Below, piece after piece: positions 28,353 to 39,739 of a stretch of 64,000 nucleotides of DNA. The notes beneath the pieces are model-generated. The model searched no databases and was not told where the DNA came from. It saw only the letters and a program-made list of their open reading frames with translations. The stretch's first letter is position 1. Each line of letters starts with the position of its first letter. The stretch spans positions 62,001 through 126,000 of the forward strand of contig NZ_JAIWOY010000002.1 of assembly GCF_020216525.1 (NCBI RefSeq). The letters are read 5' to 3'. This DNA comes from Nocardioides nematodiphilus (lineage in GTDB: Bacteria > Actinomycetota > Actinomycetes > Propionibacteriales > Nocardioidaceae). The translations under genes and the position numbers were made by a program.

Positions 28353-29564
28353 CTAGCCTTCCAGAACCGTGATCCCGGGGAGCTCCTTGCCCTCCAGGTA
28401 CTCCAGCGACGCGCCGCCGCCGGTCGAGATGTGACCGAACTGGTCATCCTCGAAGCCGAGCGCGCGGACCGCCGCGGCGGAGTCGCCGCCGCCCACGACC
28501 GACAGGCCGCCGGCCTGCGTGACGACAGTCAGCGCCTTCGCGACCGCGCGGGTGCCCTCGGCGAAGGCGGCCTGCTCGAAGACGCCCATCGGGCCGTTCC
28601 AGAAGACCGTACGGGCCTTGGAGACGACCGCCGCGAAGGCCTGGCCCGACTCGGGACCGATGTCCAGGCCGAGCGAGTCGGCCGGGATCTGGTCGGCGGC
28701 GACCACGCGGGCCGACGCCTCGTCGCCGAACGAGTCGGCAACGACGATGTCGGTCGGCAGCACGATCTCGACGCCGTTGGCATTCGCGCGCTCGAGGTAC
28801 TCCAGCACGGTCGGGATCTGGTCCTCCTCGAGCAGCGACGTGCCGACCTCGTGGCCCTGGGCCTTGAGGAAGGTGAAGACCATGCCGCCACCGATGAGCA
28901 GGGTGTCGGCCTTGCCGAGCAGGTTGTCGATCACGCCGAGCTTGTCGGAGACCTTCGAGCCACCCAGGACGACCGCGTACGGGCGCTCCGGGGTATCGGT
29001 GAGACGACGCAGGACGTCGATCTCGGTCTGGACGAGACCGCCCATGGCGTGCGGCAGCAGCTGGGCCACGTCGTAGACGCTGGCCTGCTTGCGGTGCACG
29101 ACACCGAAGCCGTCGGAGACGAACGCATCGGCCAGCGAGGCGAGCTCAGCGGCGAACGCGCCGCGTACGGCGTCGTTCTTGCTGGTCTCACCGGCGTTGA
29201 AGCGGACGTTCTCCAGCAGCGCGACCTGGCCGTCGGCCAGACCGGCGACAGTCTCCTGGGCGGAGGCGCCGACGGTGTCGGAGGCGAACGCGACCGGCGC
29301 GCCGAGCAGCTCGCCGAGGCGAGCGGCGACCGGCGCGAGGCTGTACTTGGCGTCGGGGGCGCCGTCGGGACGGCCCAGGTGGGCCGTCACGACGACGCGA
29401 GCACCGGCGCCGGCGAGTGCCTGGATGGTAGGGACGGAGGCGCGGATGCGGCCATCATCGGTGATGGCCGCCGATGCTCCCTCGCCCTTCAACGGCACGT
29501 TCAGATCAGAGCGGACGAGGACGCGCTTGCCGCGCACCTCGCCCAGACCGGCGAAGTCACCCAT
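28353..29564 (-). CDS. pgk: Phosphoglycerate kinase
   Basis: A 403-residue two-domain kinase beginning [19 protein letters not shown] with the conserved RSDLNVP motif. The nucleotide-binding [13 protein letters not shown] is near the C-terminus. It makes ATP from 1,3-bisphosphoglycerate. It begins 3 nt after the gap stop. Confidence 0.96.
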   Translation of the reverse strand: MGDFAGLGEVRGKRVLVRSDLNVPLKGEGASAAITDDGRIRASVPTIQALAGAGARVVVTAHLGRPDGAPDAKYSLAPVAARLGELLGAPVAFASDTVGASAQETVAGLADGQVALLENVRFNAGETSKNDAVRGAFAAELASLADAFVSDGFGVVHRKQASVYDVAQLLPHAMGGLVQTEIDVLRRLTDTPERPYAVVLGGSKVSDKLGVIDNLLGKADTLLIGGGMVFTFLKAQGHEVGTSLLEEDQIPTVLEYLERANANGVEIVLPTDIVVADSFGDEASARVVAADQIPADSLGLDIGPESGQAFAAVVSKARTVFWNGPMGVFEQAAFAEGTRAVAKALTVVTQAGGLSVVGGGDSAAAVRALGFEDDQFGHISTGGGASLEYLEGKELPGITVLEG

Positions 29565-29567
29565 CGA

Positions 29568-30791
<1,224 letters not shown>

Positions 30792-30793
30792 CT

Positions 30794-31843
30794 ATGATTC
30801 CGCCCCGGGTAACGATCCGCGAGGTCGCACAGGCGGCAGGCGTCTCGGTCGCCACAGTCTCCAAGGTGCTCAACGATCGCTACGGCGTCTCCGAGGCCAC
30901 CGCGAACCGCGTACGGGGCGTCATCGCGGACCTGGGCTACGAGTCCAGCCTGGTCGCCCGCAGCCTGCGCAACCAGAAGACGAACGTCATCGGCGTCCTG
31001 GTCGCCGACCTCGAGCCGTTCAGCGCCGAGGTCCTCAAGGGTGTCGCCGACGTGCTGCGCGGCACCGAGTACGAGCTGGTCGCCTACGCCGGCGCCGCCC
31101 GCCTGGGCGAGCACGTCGGCTGGGAGCGCCGCCACCTCAACCGCCTGAGCGGCACCCTGATCGACGGCGCCGTCCTGGTCACCCCGACCGTGACCGACGT
31201 CGTCGCCAACATCCCGGTGGTCGCGGTCGACCCGCACGCCGGCCGCTCCGACATCCCCACCGTCGACTCCGACAACTCCCGCGGCGGCTACCTCGCCGCC
31301 CAGCACCTGCTCGCCCTCGGGCACCGCCGGATCGCGATGGTCACCGGTCGCCCCGACCTGATGTCCTCCCAGCTGCGCGAGGACGGCTTCCGGGCCGCGC
31401 TCAGCGACGCTCACCTGCCCAGCAGCGGTCTCCAGTTCGTCCCCGGCGGCTACGACCCGGCGATCGCGCGCGAGAGCGCGCACGCGCTGCTGACCATGCC
31501 TCCCGGTCTGCGACCGACCGCCGTCTTCGCGGCGAACGACGCGACCGCCCTGGCCACCATCGACGTGGCCCGCTCCCTCGGCCTCCGGGTGCCCGACGAC
31601 CTCTCGGTCATCGGCTTCGACAACGTGCCCGACGCGGCCATGTGCACGCCGGGCCTGACCACGATCGAGCAGCCGATCCGTGAGATGGGTCGCCGCGCCG
31701 CGCTGCTCCTCATCGAGCGCCTGCACGCCGCCGACCTGGCCCCGGTGCCCTCGGGCATCCACGTCCGACTCGACACCCGCCTCGTGCCCCGCGCCTCGAC
31801 CGCTGCGCCCGCGCTGGTGCCCGGCTCCGTCCGCCTCGGCTGA
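30794..31843 (+). CDS. LacI-family transcriptional regulator of the carbohydrate module
   Basis: A 349-residue LacI/GalR protein. The N-terminal HTH and hinge (TIREVAQAAGVSVATVSKVLNDRYGVS, then LVARSLRNQKTNVIGVLV) are typical, followed by a periplasmic-binding-protein-like sugar sensor ending in RLDTRLVPR. It likely represses the esterase it overlaps (TGATG) and the ABC/beta-glucosidase operon 8 kb away, since both promoters carry similar palindromes. The effector is probably an oligosaccharide or its breakdown product (inference). Confidence 0.9.
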   Translation: MIPPRVTIREVAQAAGVSVATVSKVLNDRYGVSEATANRVRGVIADLGYESSLVARSLRNQKTNVIGVLVADLEPFSAEVLKGVADVLRGTEYELVAYAGAARLGEHVGWERRHLNRLSGTLIDGAVLVTPTVTDVVANIPVVAVDPHAGRSDIPTVDSDNSRGGYLAAQHLLALGHRRIAMVTGRPDLMSSQLREDGFRAALSDAHLPSSGLQFVPGGYDPAIARESAHALLTMPPGLRPTAVFAANDATALATIDVARSLGLRVPDDLSVIGFDNVPDAAMCTPGLTTIEQPIREMGRRAALLLIERLHAADLAPVPSGIHVRLDTRLVPRASTAAPALVPGSVRLG

Positions 31844-32823
31844 TGCCGCGCATCGACCTGTCGCTCGCCGAGCTGTGGGAGTGGCGCGAGGAGCTGCCGG
31901 AGCCTGCCGGCCTGGACGCCTTCTGGAGTCGCACGCTGGCCGAGGCCGCACGGATCGCGCTCGACGTCACGACGACGCGCGTCGACACGGTGCTCACCAC
32001 GATCGAGACGTACGACGTCACCTTCACCGGCTTCGGCGGTCATCCGATCAAGGCCTGGCTGCACCTGCCGGCTGCGCCCCTGCGCGGTGATGCGGCACTG
32101 CCCGGCGTGGTGCAGTACCACGGCTACAACGGCGGCCGCGGTCTCCCGCACGAGTTCACGTTCTGGGCCCAGGCCGGCTACGCGCACCTCGTGATGGACA
32201 CCCGCGGCCAGGGCAGCGGCTGGACCAACGGCGACACCCCCGACCCCGGCAACGGCGGCGCACCGTCCCAGGGCGGCTTCCTCACCCGGGGCATCGAGAG
32301 CCCCGACGAGCACTTCTACCGTCGTGTCTTCGTCGACGCGTTCCGAGCGGTCGAGGTGCTCCGGGCCCACGACGCCGTCGACGCGTCCCGGGTAGCGGTC
32401 ACCGGCCACAGCCAGGGCGGCGGCATCACCCTCGGCGTCGCGGCACTCTCGCCCCACGTCGTCGCCGTGATGCCGGACGTCCCGTTCCTCTCGCACTTCC
32501 GGCGCGCGGTCGACCTCTCCCCCGGCGACCCGTACGCCGAGGTCGCCCGCTATCTCGGAGCGCACCGCGGTCGCACCAAGCAGGCCTTCGAGACACTGGC
32601 GCACTTCGACGCGGCGATCCTCGGCAAGCGCGCGAGCGCCCCGGCCCTCTTCTCGGTCGCGATGATGGACACCATCTGTCTGCCGTCGACGGTCTTCGCC
32701 GCCTACCACGCGTACGCGGGCCAGAAGCGCATCCAGGTCTACGAGTTCAACGACCACGAGGGCGGCGGGGCGTTCCACACCCGCGCCCAGGTGAGCTGGC
32801 TCAAGGCCACCCTCGGTCCCTGA
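31843..32823 (+). CDS. Acetylxylan esterase / cephalosporin-C deacetylase (CE7)
   Basis: A 326-residue alpha/beta hydrolase of carbohydrate esterase family 7. Visible are the RGQG motif (121-124), nucleophile S190 in GHSQGGG, D276 and H305 of NDHEGGG, i.e. the full CE7 triad. It lacks a signal peptide, so it would deacetylate imported oligosaccharides in the cytosol. The ATG overlaps the lacI stop. Together with the GH3 enzyme this suggests use of acetylated plant oligosaccharides such as xylo-oligomers (inference). Confidence 0.88.
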   Translation: MPRIDLSLAELWEWREELPEPAGLDAFWSRTLAEAARIALDVTTTRVDTVLTTIETYDVTFTGFGGHPIKAWLHLPAAPLRGDAALPGVVQYHGYNGGRGLPHEFTFWAQAGYAHLVMDTRGQGSGWTNGDTPDPGNGGAPSQGGFLTRGIESPDEHFYRRVFVDAFRAVEVLRAHDAVDASRVAVTGHSQGGGITLGVAALSPHVVAVMPDVPFLSHFRRAVDLSPGDPYAEVARYLGAHRGRTKQAFETLAHFDAAILGKRASAPALFSVAMMDTICLPSTVFAAYHAYAGQKRIQVYEFNDHEGGGAFHTRAQVSWLKATLGP

Positions 32824-32847
32824 CGGCGCCGCGACCGGCGGCCGACC

Positions 32848-33831
32848 TCAGTCGTCGACGAGCATGTCCGGCGTCAGGGACGCCTCGGTGTCCGGGATGC
32901 CCAGCTCGTCGGCACGCTTGTCGGCCATCGCGAGGAGGCGACGGATGCGGCCGGCGATGGCGTCCTTGGTCAGCGGCGGCACGTGCAGCTGACCGAGCTC
33001 CTCGAGCGAGGCCTGCTTGTGCTCGAGCCGGAGCTCGCCGGCCATCTTGAGGTGGTCGGGGACCTCGTCGCCGAGGATCTCCATCGCCCGGTCGACGCGC
33101 GCGCCGGCGGCGACCGCCGCACGGGCCGAGCGGCGCAGGTTGGCGTCGTCGAAGTTCGCGAGCCGGTTGGCGGTGGCGCGGACCTCGCGGCGCATGCGCC
33201 GCTCCTCCCACGCCATCAGCGACTCGTGCGCACCGAGGCGGGTGAGGAGCTGGCCGATGGCGTCGCCGTCGCGGATGACGACCCGGTCGACGCCACGCAC
33301 CTCGCGGGCCTTGGCCTGGATCCCGAGGCGACGGGCGACGCCGACGAGCGCCAGCGCGGCCTCGGCACCGGGGCAGGTCACCTCGAGCGAGCTCGAGCGG
33401 CCCGGCTCGGTCAGCGAGCCGTGCGCGAGGAAGGCCCCGCGCCACGACGCGACCGAGTCGCAGGCCGCGCCGGCCACGACGGCCGGCGGCAGCCCGCGTA
33501 CGGGACGACCGCGCTGGTCGAGCAGACCGGTCTGTCGCGCGAGCGCCTCGCCGTCCTTGACGACCCGCACGATGTAGCGCGAGCCCTTGCGGATGCCGTT
33601 GCCCTGCACGATCGCGACCTCGGCCGTGTGGCCGTAGACCTCGGCGATGTCCTTGCGGAGCCGTCGTGCGGCCGCGCCGGTGTCCAGCTCGGCCTCGACG
33701 ACGATCCTGCCGTTGACGATGTGGAGGCCGCCCGCGAAGCGCAGCGTCGTGGCCACCTCGGCCTTGCGGCAGCACGTCTTCGTGATCTGGGTGCTCGAGA
33801 GCTCGGCCTTCACCTGTCCCGTCATCGCCAT
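32848..33831 (-). CDS. whiA: WhiA DNA-binding developmental/cell-division regulator
   Basis: A 327-residue WhiA: N-terminal LAGLIDADG-like homing-endonuclease fold without catalytic function ([23 protein letters not shown] onward) and C-terminal HTH ([27 protein letters not shown]). In Streptomyces it activates sporulation and division genes with WhiB. It normally follows rapZ and yvcK directly; here 5.9 kb of sugar genes lie between yvcK and whiA, so it must use its own promoter. Confidence 0.94.
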   Translation of the reverse strand: MAMTGQVKAELSSTQITKTCCRKAEVATTLRFAGGLHIVNGRIVVEAELDTGAAARRLRKDIAEVYGHTAEVAIVQGNGIRKGSRYIVRVVKDGEALARQTGLLDQRGRPVRGLPPAVVAGAACDSVASWRGAFLAHGSLTEPGRSSSLEVTCPGAEAALALVGVARRLGIQAKAREVRGVDRVVIRDGDAIGQLLTRLGAHESLMAWEERRMRREVRATANRLANFDDANLRRSARAAVAAGARVDRAMEILGDEVPDHLKMAGELRLEHKQASLEELGQLHVPPLTKDAIAGRIRRLLAMADKRADELGIPDTEASLTPDMLVDD

Positions 33832-33886
33832 GCCGGGAAGTCTCCCACGTCAGTCAACGACCCTCGGACCCAGAGGCTGGAAACGG

Positions 33887-36286
33887 TCAACGGAAGATGG
33901 TCGCCGTCACTACGCGGGCATCGGCGGTGGTGACGCGGTGGACGTCGCCGGCGAGGGTGACGATCGCACGCTCGACGTCGGCGCCCTTGGCCGGGGCTGC
34001 GATCGAGTCGGAGGCGGTGTCGCTGTCGGCGATGCCCTCGGCGACCGCCGTGTCGACCTTCTCGCCCGCCGACGCGGCGACCCAGACCTCGACGTCCCCG
34101 GGCTCGACGACCCTGGTCAGCGAGCGATCGGTGAACGCGAACCGGGTGGTCGGCACCGCGAACGTCACCGTGGCCGACTCCCCCGCCGCCAGCGCGACGC
34201 GCTGGTAGCCGAGCAGCTGGGAGACCGGGCGGACGATCGAGCCGAGCAGGTCGCGGCCGTAGAGCTGGACCACGTCGGTGCCGTCCACGTCGCCGGTGTT
34301 GGTGACCGTGACGGTGACGTCGAAGACGCCGTCGGTCGCGGCCGACGCCGAGGCGCTCAGGCCGCTGTAGGCGAAGGAGGTGTACGACAGGCCGAAGCCG
34401 AACGGACGGATCGGCGTCGGGTCGGTCGAGGTGACCTCCGACGGGCCGCCGAGCAGCGGCTGGATGTAGGAGTACGGCTGGGCGCCGGAGGCGCGCGGCA
34501 GGCTCACCGGCAGACGGCCGGAGGGGTTGGTCGCTCCGGTGATGACGTCGGCGATCGCCGCGCCGCCCTCCTCACCGGGGAAGAACGCCTGCAGGATCGC
34601 GCCGGGGGCGTGGTCGCCCTCGAAGGCCCAGCCGATGGCGTACGGGCGACCGGTGACGAAGACCAGGACGACCGGGGTGCCGGTGGCGGTGATGGCCTCG
34701 ACCAGCTCGCGCTGCACGCCGGGCAGGTCGAGCGAGTCGGCGTCGTTGCCCTCGCCGACGGTGCCGCGACCGAAGAGACCCGCCTGGTCCCCGACGACCA
34801 CGATCGCGAGGTCGGCGTCGCTGGCGGCCGCGACGGCTGCCGGGATGCCGGAGGTGTCATCGCCCTCGACGGCGCAGCCCTCGACGACGGTGACCTCGGA
34901 GCCGGCAAGGGAGCCGCGGAGCGCCTCGGCGATGGTCGGGACGTCGATGCCGAGCTCGAACTCCGGCTTGCCGTGCAGCACGTGGTTGGCGAACGAGTAG
35001 CAGCCCATCAGAGCCTCGGCGCGGTCGGCGTTGGGGCCGATGATCGCGACCTTGCCCGGCATCTCGTCGGCGGGCAGCGGCAGGGTGCCGTCGTTGGCGA
35101 GCAGGACGAGCGACTCTGCGGCGAGACGGCGCGCGATCTCACGGTGACGCGGCGAGTCGAGGTCGATCTCGGTGGGCGCGGCGCCGAGCGTGGCGGTGAA
35201 CTCGTCGTCGAGGAGACCGAGCTCCTCCTTCTGCTTGAGGGCGCGCAGGACGGCCCGGTCGACGAGCGCCTCGTCGACCTCGCCGGCCTTGATCAGTGCG
35301 ATCAGCGGCTCGAGGTAGGCGTCACCGCTGGGCAGCTCGATGTCGACGCCGGCCTCGAGGGCCAGCGCGGCGGCGCGGCCTCGGTCGGCGGCGACGGCGT
35401 GCATGACGGTGAGGAACGCGACGCCGAAGTAGTCGGCGACGACGGTGCCCTCGAAGCCCCACCGGTCGCGCAGGATGCCGGTCAGGTGGTCGGCGTCGGC
35501 GTGCTGCGGGACGCCGTCGATGTCGTTGTAGGACGCCATCACGGACTTGACGCCGCCGTCGAGCAGCGCCATCTCGAACGGCGGGAGGAAGGTGTCGGCG
35601 AGCTCGCGCGGGCCGGCCGAGACCGGGGCGTGGTTACGGCCCGCACGGGAGCCGGAGTACCCGACGAAGTGCTTGAGGGTGGCGTGGACGCCGCCGCCCT
35701 GGAGGCCCTTGACGTACGCGGTGCCGATCGTGCCGACGACGTACGGGTCCTCGGCGATGGCCTCCTCGGTACGGCCCCAGCGGGGGTCACGGATGACGTC
35801 GAGGACGGGCGCGAGGCCCTGGTGGATGCCGAGGCCCTTCATGTCGGCGCCGATCCGCTCGGCCATCTCCTGGACGAGCTCGGGGTCGAAGGAGGCGCCC
35901 CACGCCAGTGGCGTCGGGAACGTCGCGGCCTTCCACGCGGCGAGGCCCGTGAGGCACTCCTCGTGGACCAGGGCCGGGATGCCGAGTCGGGTCTCGGCGA
36001 TGAGGCGCTTCTGCTCCGACCACAGCCAGGCGGCGCGCTCGGCGGGGTCGACCGGACGGGTGCCGTAGACGCGGGTGTAGTGGCCGAGGCCGTGCTCGGT
36101 GATCTCGGAGAGCTTGGAGCCCTCGCGCGAGTTGTTCATCTCGCCGGCCATCGGCGCGACGACCTCGCCGCCGTGGTCGAGCCAGTAGCCGACGATCTGC
36201 GCCAGCTTCTCCTCGAGGGTCATGCGGGCATGGAGGTCGGCGACGCGGTCGGAGACGCGCGGCATCGCCACAGAATGGGAGGTCAC
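33887..36286 (-). CDS. Glycoside hydrolase family 3 beta-glucosidase/beta-xylosidase
   Basis: A 799-residue GH3 enzyme when read from GTG 36286 (GAAAGAG lies 9 nt upstream); ATG 36265 (MPRVSDRV) is an alternative. The N-terminal barrel has KHF (about 205) and the nucleophile Asp in VVADYFGV (about 285). A GH3_C domain and a C-terminal fibronectin III-like domain follow. No signal peptide is present, so it cleaves imported oligosaccharides in the cytosol. It is the last gene of the importer operon. Whether it prefers glucosides or xylosides cannot be decided by sequence reading. Confidence 0.9.
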   Translation of the reverse strand: MTSHSVAMPRVSDRVADLHARMTLEEKLAQIVGYWLDHGGEVVAPMAGEMNNSREGSKLSEITEHGLGHYTRVYGTRPVDPAERAAWLWSEQKRLIAETRLGIPALVHEECLTGLAAWKAATFPTPLAWGASFDPELVQEMAERIGADMKGLGIHQGLAPVLDVIRDPRWGRTEEAIAEDPYVVGTIGTAYVKGLQGGGVHATLKHFVGYSGSRAGRNHAPVSAGPRELADTFLPPFEMALLDGGVKSVMASYNDIDGVPQHADADHLTGILRDRWGFEGTVVADYFGVAFLTVMHAVAADRGRAAALALEAGVDIELPSGDAYLEPLIALIKAGEVDEALVDRAVLRALKQKEELGLLDDEFTATLGAAPTEIDLDSPRHREIARRLAAESLVLLANDGTLPLPADEMPGKVAIIGPNADRAEALMGCYSFANHVLHGKPEFELGIDVPTIAEALRGSLAGSEVTVVEGCAVEGDDTSGIPAAVAAASDADLAIVVVGDQAGLFGRGTVGEGNDADSLDLPGVQRELVEAITATGTPVVLVFVTGRPYAIGWAFEGDHAPGAILQAFFPGEEGGAAIADVITGATNPSGRLPVSLPRASGAQPYSYIQPLLGGPSEVTSTDPTPIRPFGFGLSYTSFAYSGLSASASAATDGVFDVTVTVTNTGDVDGTDVVQLYGRDLLGSIVRPVSQLLGYQRVALAAGESATVTFAVPTTRFAFTDRSLTRVVEPGDVEVWVAASAGEKVDTAVAEGIADSDTASDSIAAPAKGADVERAIVTLAGDVHRVTTADARVVTATIFR

Positions 36287-36342
36287 GAATGGAGCTCTTT
36301 CAGGTTGCGAGCGTGAAGAAGAGGTACGGGCCGAAGACGGCC

Positions 36343-36384
36343 CGTGCCGGGTGCCCCGGTGGGGGGACGGGGGCACCCGGCACG
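36343..36384 (-). terminator. GC-rich hairpin between importer permease and beta-glucosidase
   Basis: A perfect 15-bp stem (CGTGCCGGGTGCCCC and complement) with a 12-nt loop sits in the 103-bp gap after the second permease gene. There is no U-tract. It may be a partial terminator or an mRNA-stabilising 3' end that raises transporter over hydrolase expression. Confidence 0.55.
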
Positions 36385-36389
36385 TGGGG

Positions 36390-37277
36390 TCAGCCCTTGA
36401 CGGCGCCCTGGAGGCCGCCGACGATGCGGCGCTCGAACGCGGTGAAGAACAGCAGCGCCGGGATCATCGAGAGCGACGTGAACGCGAGCACCGCGGCCGT
36501 GTCGGAGCCGTGCACGCCACGGAACTGCTGGACGCCCAGCGGCAGCGTGAACGAGTTCGTGTCGCTGAGGACGAAGAGCGGGAGCAGGTAGCTGTTCCAG
36601 CTCGCCACGAAGGTGAGGATGCCGGTGGTGAGCACTCCCGGCAGCGACAGCGGCAGGACCATCTTGAAGTAGAACCTCAGGCGGCTGCAGCCGTCGACGG
36701 CCGCGGCCTCCTCGATCTCCTCCGGGATCGCCTGCAGGAACGGCACCAGGATGATGATCGTGGTCGGCAGGCCGAAGGCGACCTGCGGCAGGATGACGCC
36801 GATCAGGGAGTTGGTCAGGTGCAGGTTGTTCAGGAGGATGAACAGCGGCGTGATCGCCACCGTGATCGGGAACATCAGACCGGCCGCGAACAGACCGAAC
36901 ATCAGGCCGCGACCGCGGAACTTGTAGCGGGCGAGCACGTAGCTGGCGCTGAGGCCGAGCGCGATCACCAGGACGGCGGTGAACAGCGCCGCGATGGTCG
37001 AGTTGAGGAACTGGTGCCAGAACGACGACGACTGCAGGATGTGCGCGTACGTCTCGGGACGCCACGGGCTCGGGAACCCGGCCGGGTCCACCGTGATCTG
37101 CGAGTTGTCGCGGAAGCCGCCGAGCACGATGTAGGCCACCGGCGCGACGGTCAGCGCGACGACGACCAGCGCGATGAAGTAGACCGCCGGGCTGCCCCAC
37201 GGGTCCTTGGGCTTGCTGCCGCCCTGGGCCGAGCGGTTCTTCTTGGCGCGCGGCGCCTCGAGGGATGCGGTGGTCAT
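36390..37277 (-). CDS. Carbohydrate ABC importer permease, MalG type
   Basis: A 295-residue inner-membrane permease with six hydrophobic segments. The EAA loop is EEIEEAAAVDGCSRLRFYFKMVLPLSLPG, which docks the ATPase. No ATPase gene is present in the cluster, so the importer must borrow a shared MsiK-like ATPase encoded elsewhere, as is usual in actinobacteria. It overlaps the upstream permease by 4 nt. Confidence 0.9.
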   Translation of the reverse strand: MTTASLEAPRAKKNRSAQGGSKPKDPWGSPAVYFIALVVVALTVAPVAYIVLGGFRDNSQITVDPAGFPSPWRPETYAHILQSSSFWHQFLNSTIAALFTAVLVIALGLSASYVLARYKFRGRGLMFGLFAAGLMFPITVAITPLFILLNNLHLTNSLIGVILPQVAFGLPTTIIILVPFLQAIPEEIEEAAAVDGCSRLRFYFKMVLPLSLPGVLTTGILTFVASWNSYLLPLFVLSDTNSFTLPLGVQQFRGVHGSDTAAVLAFTSLSMIPALLFFTAFERRIVGGLQGAVKG

Positions 37278-38305
37278 CGCTTCTTCCTTCCGTCAGTCAC
37301 TGCACCGTCGACGTCGCGACTGAGCACGAGGCGCTGGTAGAGCACGGCGACGATCATCGAGATGATGAACAGCACCACCGCGACCGCGTTGCCGTAGCCG
37401 TACAGACCCGTACGCGGGCCGTAGTGCGCCATGTAGGTCGCCATCGTGGAGATGCCGTCGCGGTCGACGTTGAACTCGCCCCAGACGATCCACGGCAGGT
37501 CGAACAGCTGCAGGGCGCCGATGATGGACAGGAAGGCCCAGATCCGGATCGTCGGGCCGAGCAGCGGCAGGGTGATCCGTCGCTGCTGCTGCCAGTAGCT
37601 CGCACCGTCGATCGAGGCCGCCTCGTAGAGCTCCTCGGGGATGTTCTGGAGACCGGCCATCAGCAGGATGATCGCGAAGCCGAGGTACTTCCAGGTGAGG
37701 ATCGCCATCAGTGTCCACAGCGCCATGTGCGGGCCGAGCCACTGGATCTTGACGTCACCGAAGATGTGCATGTTCGTCAGGAGAGCGTTGATCGCGCCGT
37801 TGACCGGGAGCATCAGGCCGAGGCCGGTGCCGGCGATGACCTCGGAGACGACCCACGGCACGAAGACGAGCACGCGGATGACCGAGCGGCCACGCATCTT
37901 CCGGTTCAGCAGCAGCGCCAGCAGGATCGCGAGCGGCCCCTGGATCAGCAGCGAGAGCGCGAGGATCTCGAAGTTGTGCAGCACCGCGCGGTGGAACTCG
38001 GGGTCGGTGAGGATGACCTTGTAGTTGTGCAGCCCGATGAAGTCGGTCGGCGGCCCGAAGCCCTTCCAGCGGTAGAAGCCGTAGTAGAACGCGGCGACGA
38101 CCGGGGCGATCACGAAGGCGAGGAAGACCAGGATCGCCGGTCCCGACAACAGGGTGATCTCGAAGCGCTCGCGCCAGCTGGTGCGCTGGCGAGGAGCCCG
38201 ACCGACGGCGGTCATGGGCGACACGGAGTTCGTGCCGCCCATCACCGTGGTGTTGCCGTCGAGCGAGCTCTCCAGAGCCGAGGGGGCCTGGGGAGTGTCA
38301 CTCAT
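37274..38305 (-). CDS. Carbohydrate ABC importer permease, MalF type
   Basis: A 343-residue permease with an N-terminal cytosolic stretch, six hydrophobic segments and the EAA loop EELYEAASIDGASYWQQQRRITLPLL. It pairs with the MalG-type permease. It starts 9 nt after the binding-protein gene. Confidence 0.9.
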   Translation of the reverse strand: MSDTPQAPSALESSLDGNTTVMGGTNSVSPMTAVGRAPRQRTSWRERFEITLLSGPAILVFLAFVIAPVVAAFYYGFYRWKGFGPPTDFIGLHNYKVILTDPEFHRAVLHNFEILALSLLIQGPLAILLALLLNRKMRGRSVIRVLVFVPWVVSEVIAGTGLGLMLPVNGAINALLTNMHIFGDVKIQWLGPHMALWTLMAILTWKYLGFAIILLMAGLQNIPEELYEAASIDGASYWQQQRRITLPLLGPTIRIWAFLSIIGALQLFDLPWIVWGEFNVDRDGISTMATYMAHYGPRTGLYGYGNAVAVVLFIISMIVAVLYQRLVLSRDVDGAVTDGRKKR

Positions 38306-38314
38306 GACTTGCCA

Positions 38315-39640
38315 TTAGCCCTTCGAGGAAGCGTTGTTGACCGCGTCAACGATGCTCTGCGGGTCGTTGTTGTGACCCGACATGAAGTTGACCACGGCGG
38401 TGTTCAGCGCACCACCGATGGTCTGTCCGAACAGGGTGTCGAGGAAGAGCACCGAGTACTTGGCGTTGCTGGCCGCCGTGAGGGCGTCCTTCGTGGCCGA
38501 GTCGGTGACGTCGGTCTGCGCGGCAGCGTTCGCCGGGATCGCACCGAACGCCTTGGCGTAGGCCTTCTGGTTGTCGGCCGTCTCGATGAAGTTCAGGAAG
38601 TCACCGCACTCCTTCGGCGCCCAGGCCGAGCAGGAGTAGCCGTCGGAGCCCTGCATCATCGCCGACTGGTCACCCTGGCCACCCGGGACGGACGGGAACG
38701 GGAAGTAGCCCAGGTCCGGCAGCGGCTTCTTGTTCGGGGTGAGGTCACCCACGACGCCCGGCTCCCACGCGCCCATGAGCTCGCCGGCGACCTTGTGGTT
38801 CGCGAGGAGACCAGCGGTCGCGGAGGCGGCACCCTGGGCAGCGATGTTGAACGCGTCGGCCTCGAACGGGTCGGTCGCGATGAACTTGCCGAGGTCCACA
38901 CCGGCCTGCTTGAAGCACGGGTCGTCGAACTTCGCGCTGGTGGCAGCGGCGTTGAGCGCGTCCTGGCTGCAGTCGCGGATGGCGAACATGTAGTACCAGT
39001 GGGCGGCCGGCCAGCCGTCCTTGCCACCGACGGCCAGCGGGGTGCCGGCGGCCTTGAGCTTCTTCGCGTCGGCGGCGAGCTCGTCGATGGTGGTCGGCGT
39101 GGAGGTGATGCCGGCCTTCTTGAAGACGTCCTTGCTGTACCAGATGCCCTCGGGGGTGAGGGAGGTCGGCAGACCGTAGGTCTTGCCGTCGACCTGGAAC
39201 GGCGACAGAACGCCGGCGCTGATGTTCGTGGTGACGTCCGACGACGGCGTGATCGGGCTCAGCTGGTTGGCCTGGACCATCGCGAGCATCTTGCCGCCAC
39301 CGCGCTGGAACAGGATGTCCGGAGCGGAGCCCTGACCGGCCTGGAGCGCGGTCTGGATCTTGCCGTCGTAGTCCTCGTTCTGGACGCTCTGGACCTTGAT
39401 GGTGACGTTCGGGTTCTGCGCGTGGAAGTCGTCCGCGGCCTTCTTGAAGAAGTCGACGCCCGGACCCGTGGTGGAGTTGGTCCACAGCGTCATCGTGACC
39501 GCACCGGAGCCGCCCTTGTCGCCGCCAGCAGCGTTGGACGAGCTGTTGTCAGAGCCGCCACAGGCAGCCGTGGTGAGAAGAAGACCGGCAGCGGCGACGG
39601 CGAAGGCCGCCCGCTTGGTCTGCAGGGGGATGAAAGACAT
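38315..39640 (-). CDS. Sugar-binding lipoprotein of the ABC importer
   Basis: A 441-residue extracellular solute-binding protein (family 1). A lipoprotein signal peptide ends at the lipobox LTTAAC, followed by a Ser/Asn-rich linker and a binding domain beginning AVTMTLWTNSTTGPGVDFFKK. ATG 39640 is preceded by GAGGTG. It captures an oligosaccharide at the cell surface; genome context suggests a beta-linked, possibly acetylated, one. It heads the minus-strand operon SBP-MalF-MalG-GH3. Confidence 0.9.
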   Translation of the reverse strand: MSFIPLQTKRAAFAVAAAGLLLTTAACGGSDNSSSNAAGGDKGGSGAVTMTLWTNSTTGPGVDFFKKAADDFHAQNPNVTIKVQSVQNEDYDGKIQTALQAGQGSAPDILFQRGGGKMLAMVQANQLSPITPSSDVTTNISAGVLSPFQVDGKTYGLPTSLTPEGIWYSKDVFKKAGITSTPTTIDELAADAKKLKAAGTPLAVGGKDGWPAAHWYYMFAIRDCSQDALNAAATSAKFDDPCFKQAGVDLGKFIATDPFEADAFNIAAQGAASATAGLLANHKVAGELMGAWEPGVVGDLTPNKKPLPDLGYFPFPSVPGGQGDQSAMMQGSDGYSCSAWAPKECGDFLNFIETADNQKAYAKAFGAIPANAAAQTDVTDSATKDALTAASNAKYSVLFLDTLFGQTIGGALNTAVVNFMSGHNNDPQSIVDAVNNASSKG

Positions 39641-39722
39641 CAAGCACCTCGTTGAGTCAGGTCGGCGTGTGTCGCACGCCACAACGCATGGAAGCCTCTC
39701 AAGCACGAGGGGCGATGTCAAT

Positions 39723-39736
39723 CGTTATCGATAACG
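39723..39736. promoter_or_regulatory. LacI-family operator of the sugar importer operon
   Basis: The perfect 14-bp palindrome CGTTATCGATAACG has the CG-centred form of LacI/GalR sites and lies 83 nt upstream of the binding-protein gene. On the minus strand a TTGACA (39716-39721) sits immediately downstream of it. The related site at 30757-30770 links it to the lacI gene. Confidence 0.72.
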
Positions 39737-39739
39737 TTT

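Noticed and set aside
33647..36316. 889-codon open frame opposite the GH3 gene
   Set aside because: Same antisense effect of high third-position GC; the minus-strand GH3 domains are unmistakable.
31843..39640. Missing ATPase as a sign of a broken ABC importer
   Set aside because: Actinobacterial CUT1 sugar importers commonly share one MsiK ATPase encoded elsewhere, so its absence is normal.
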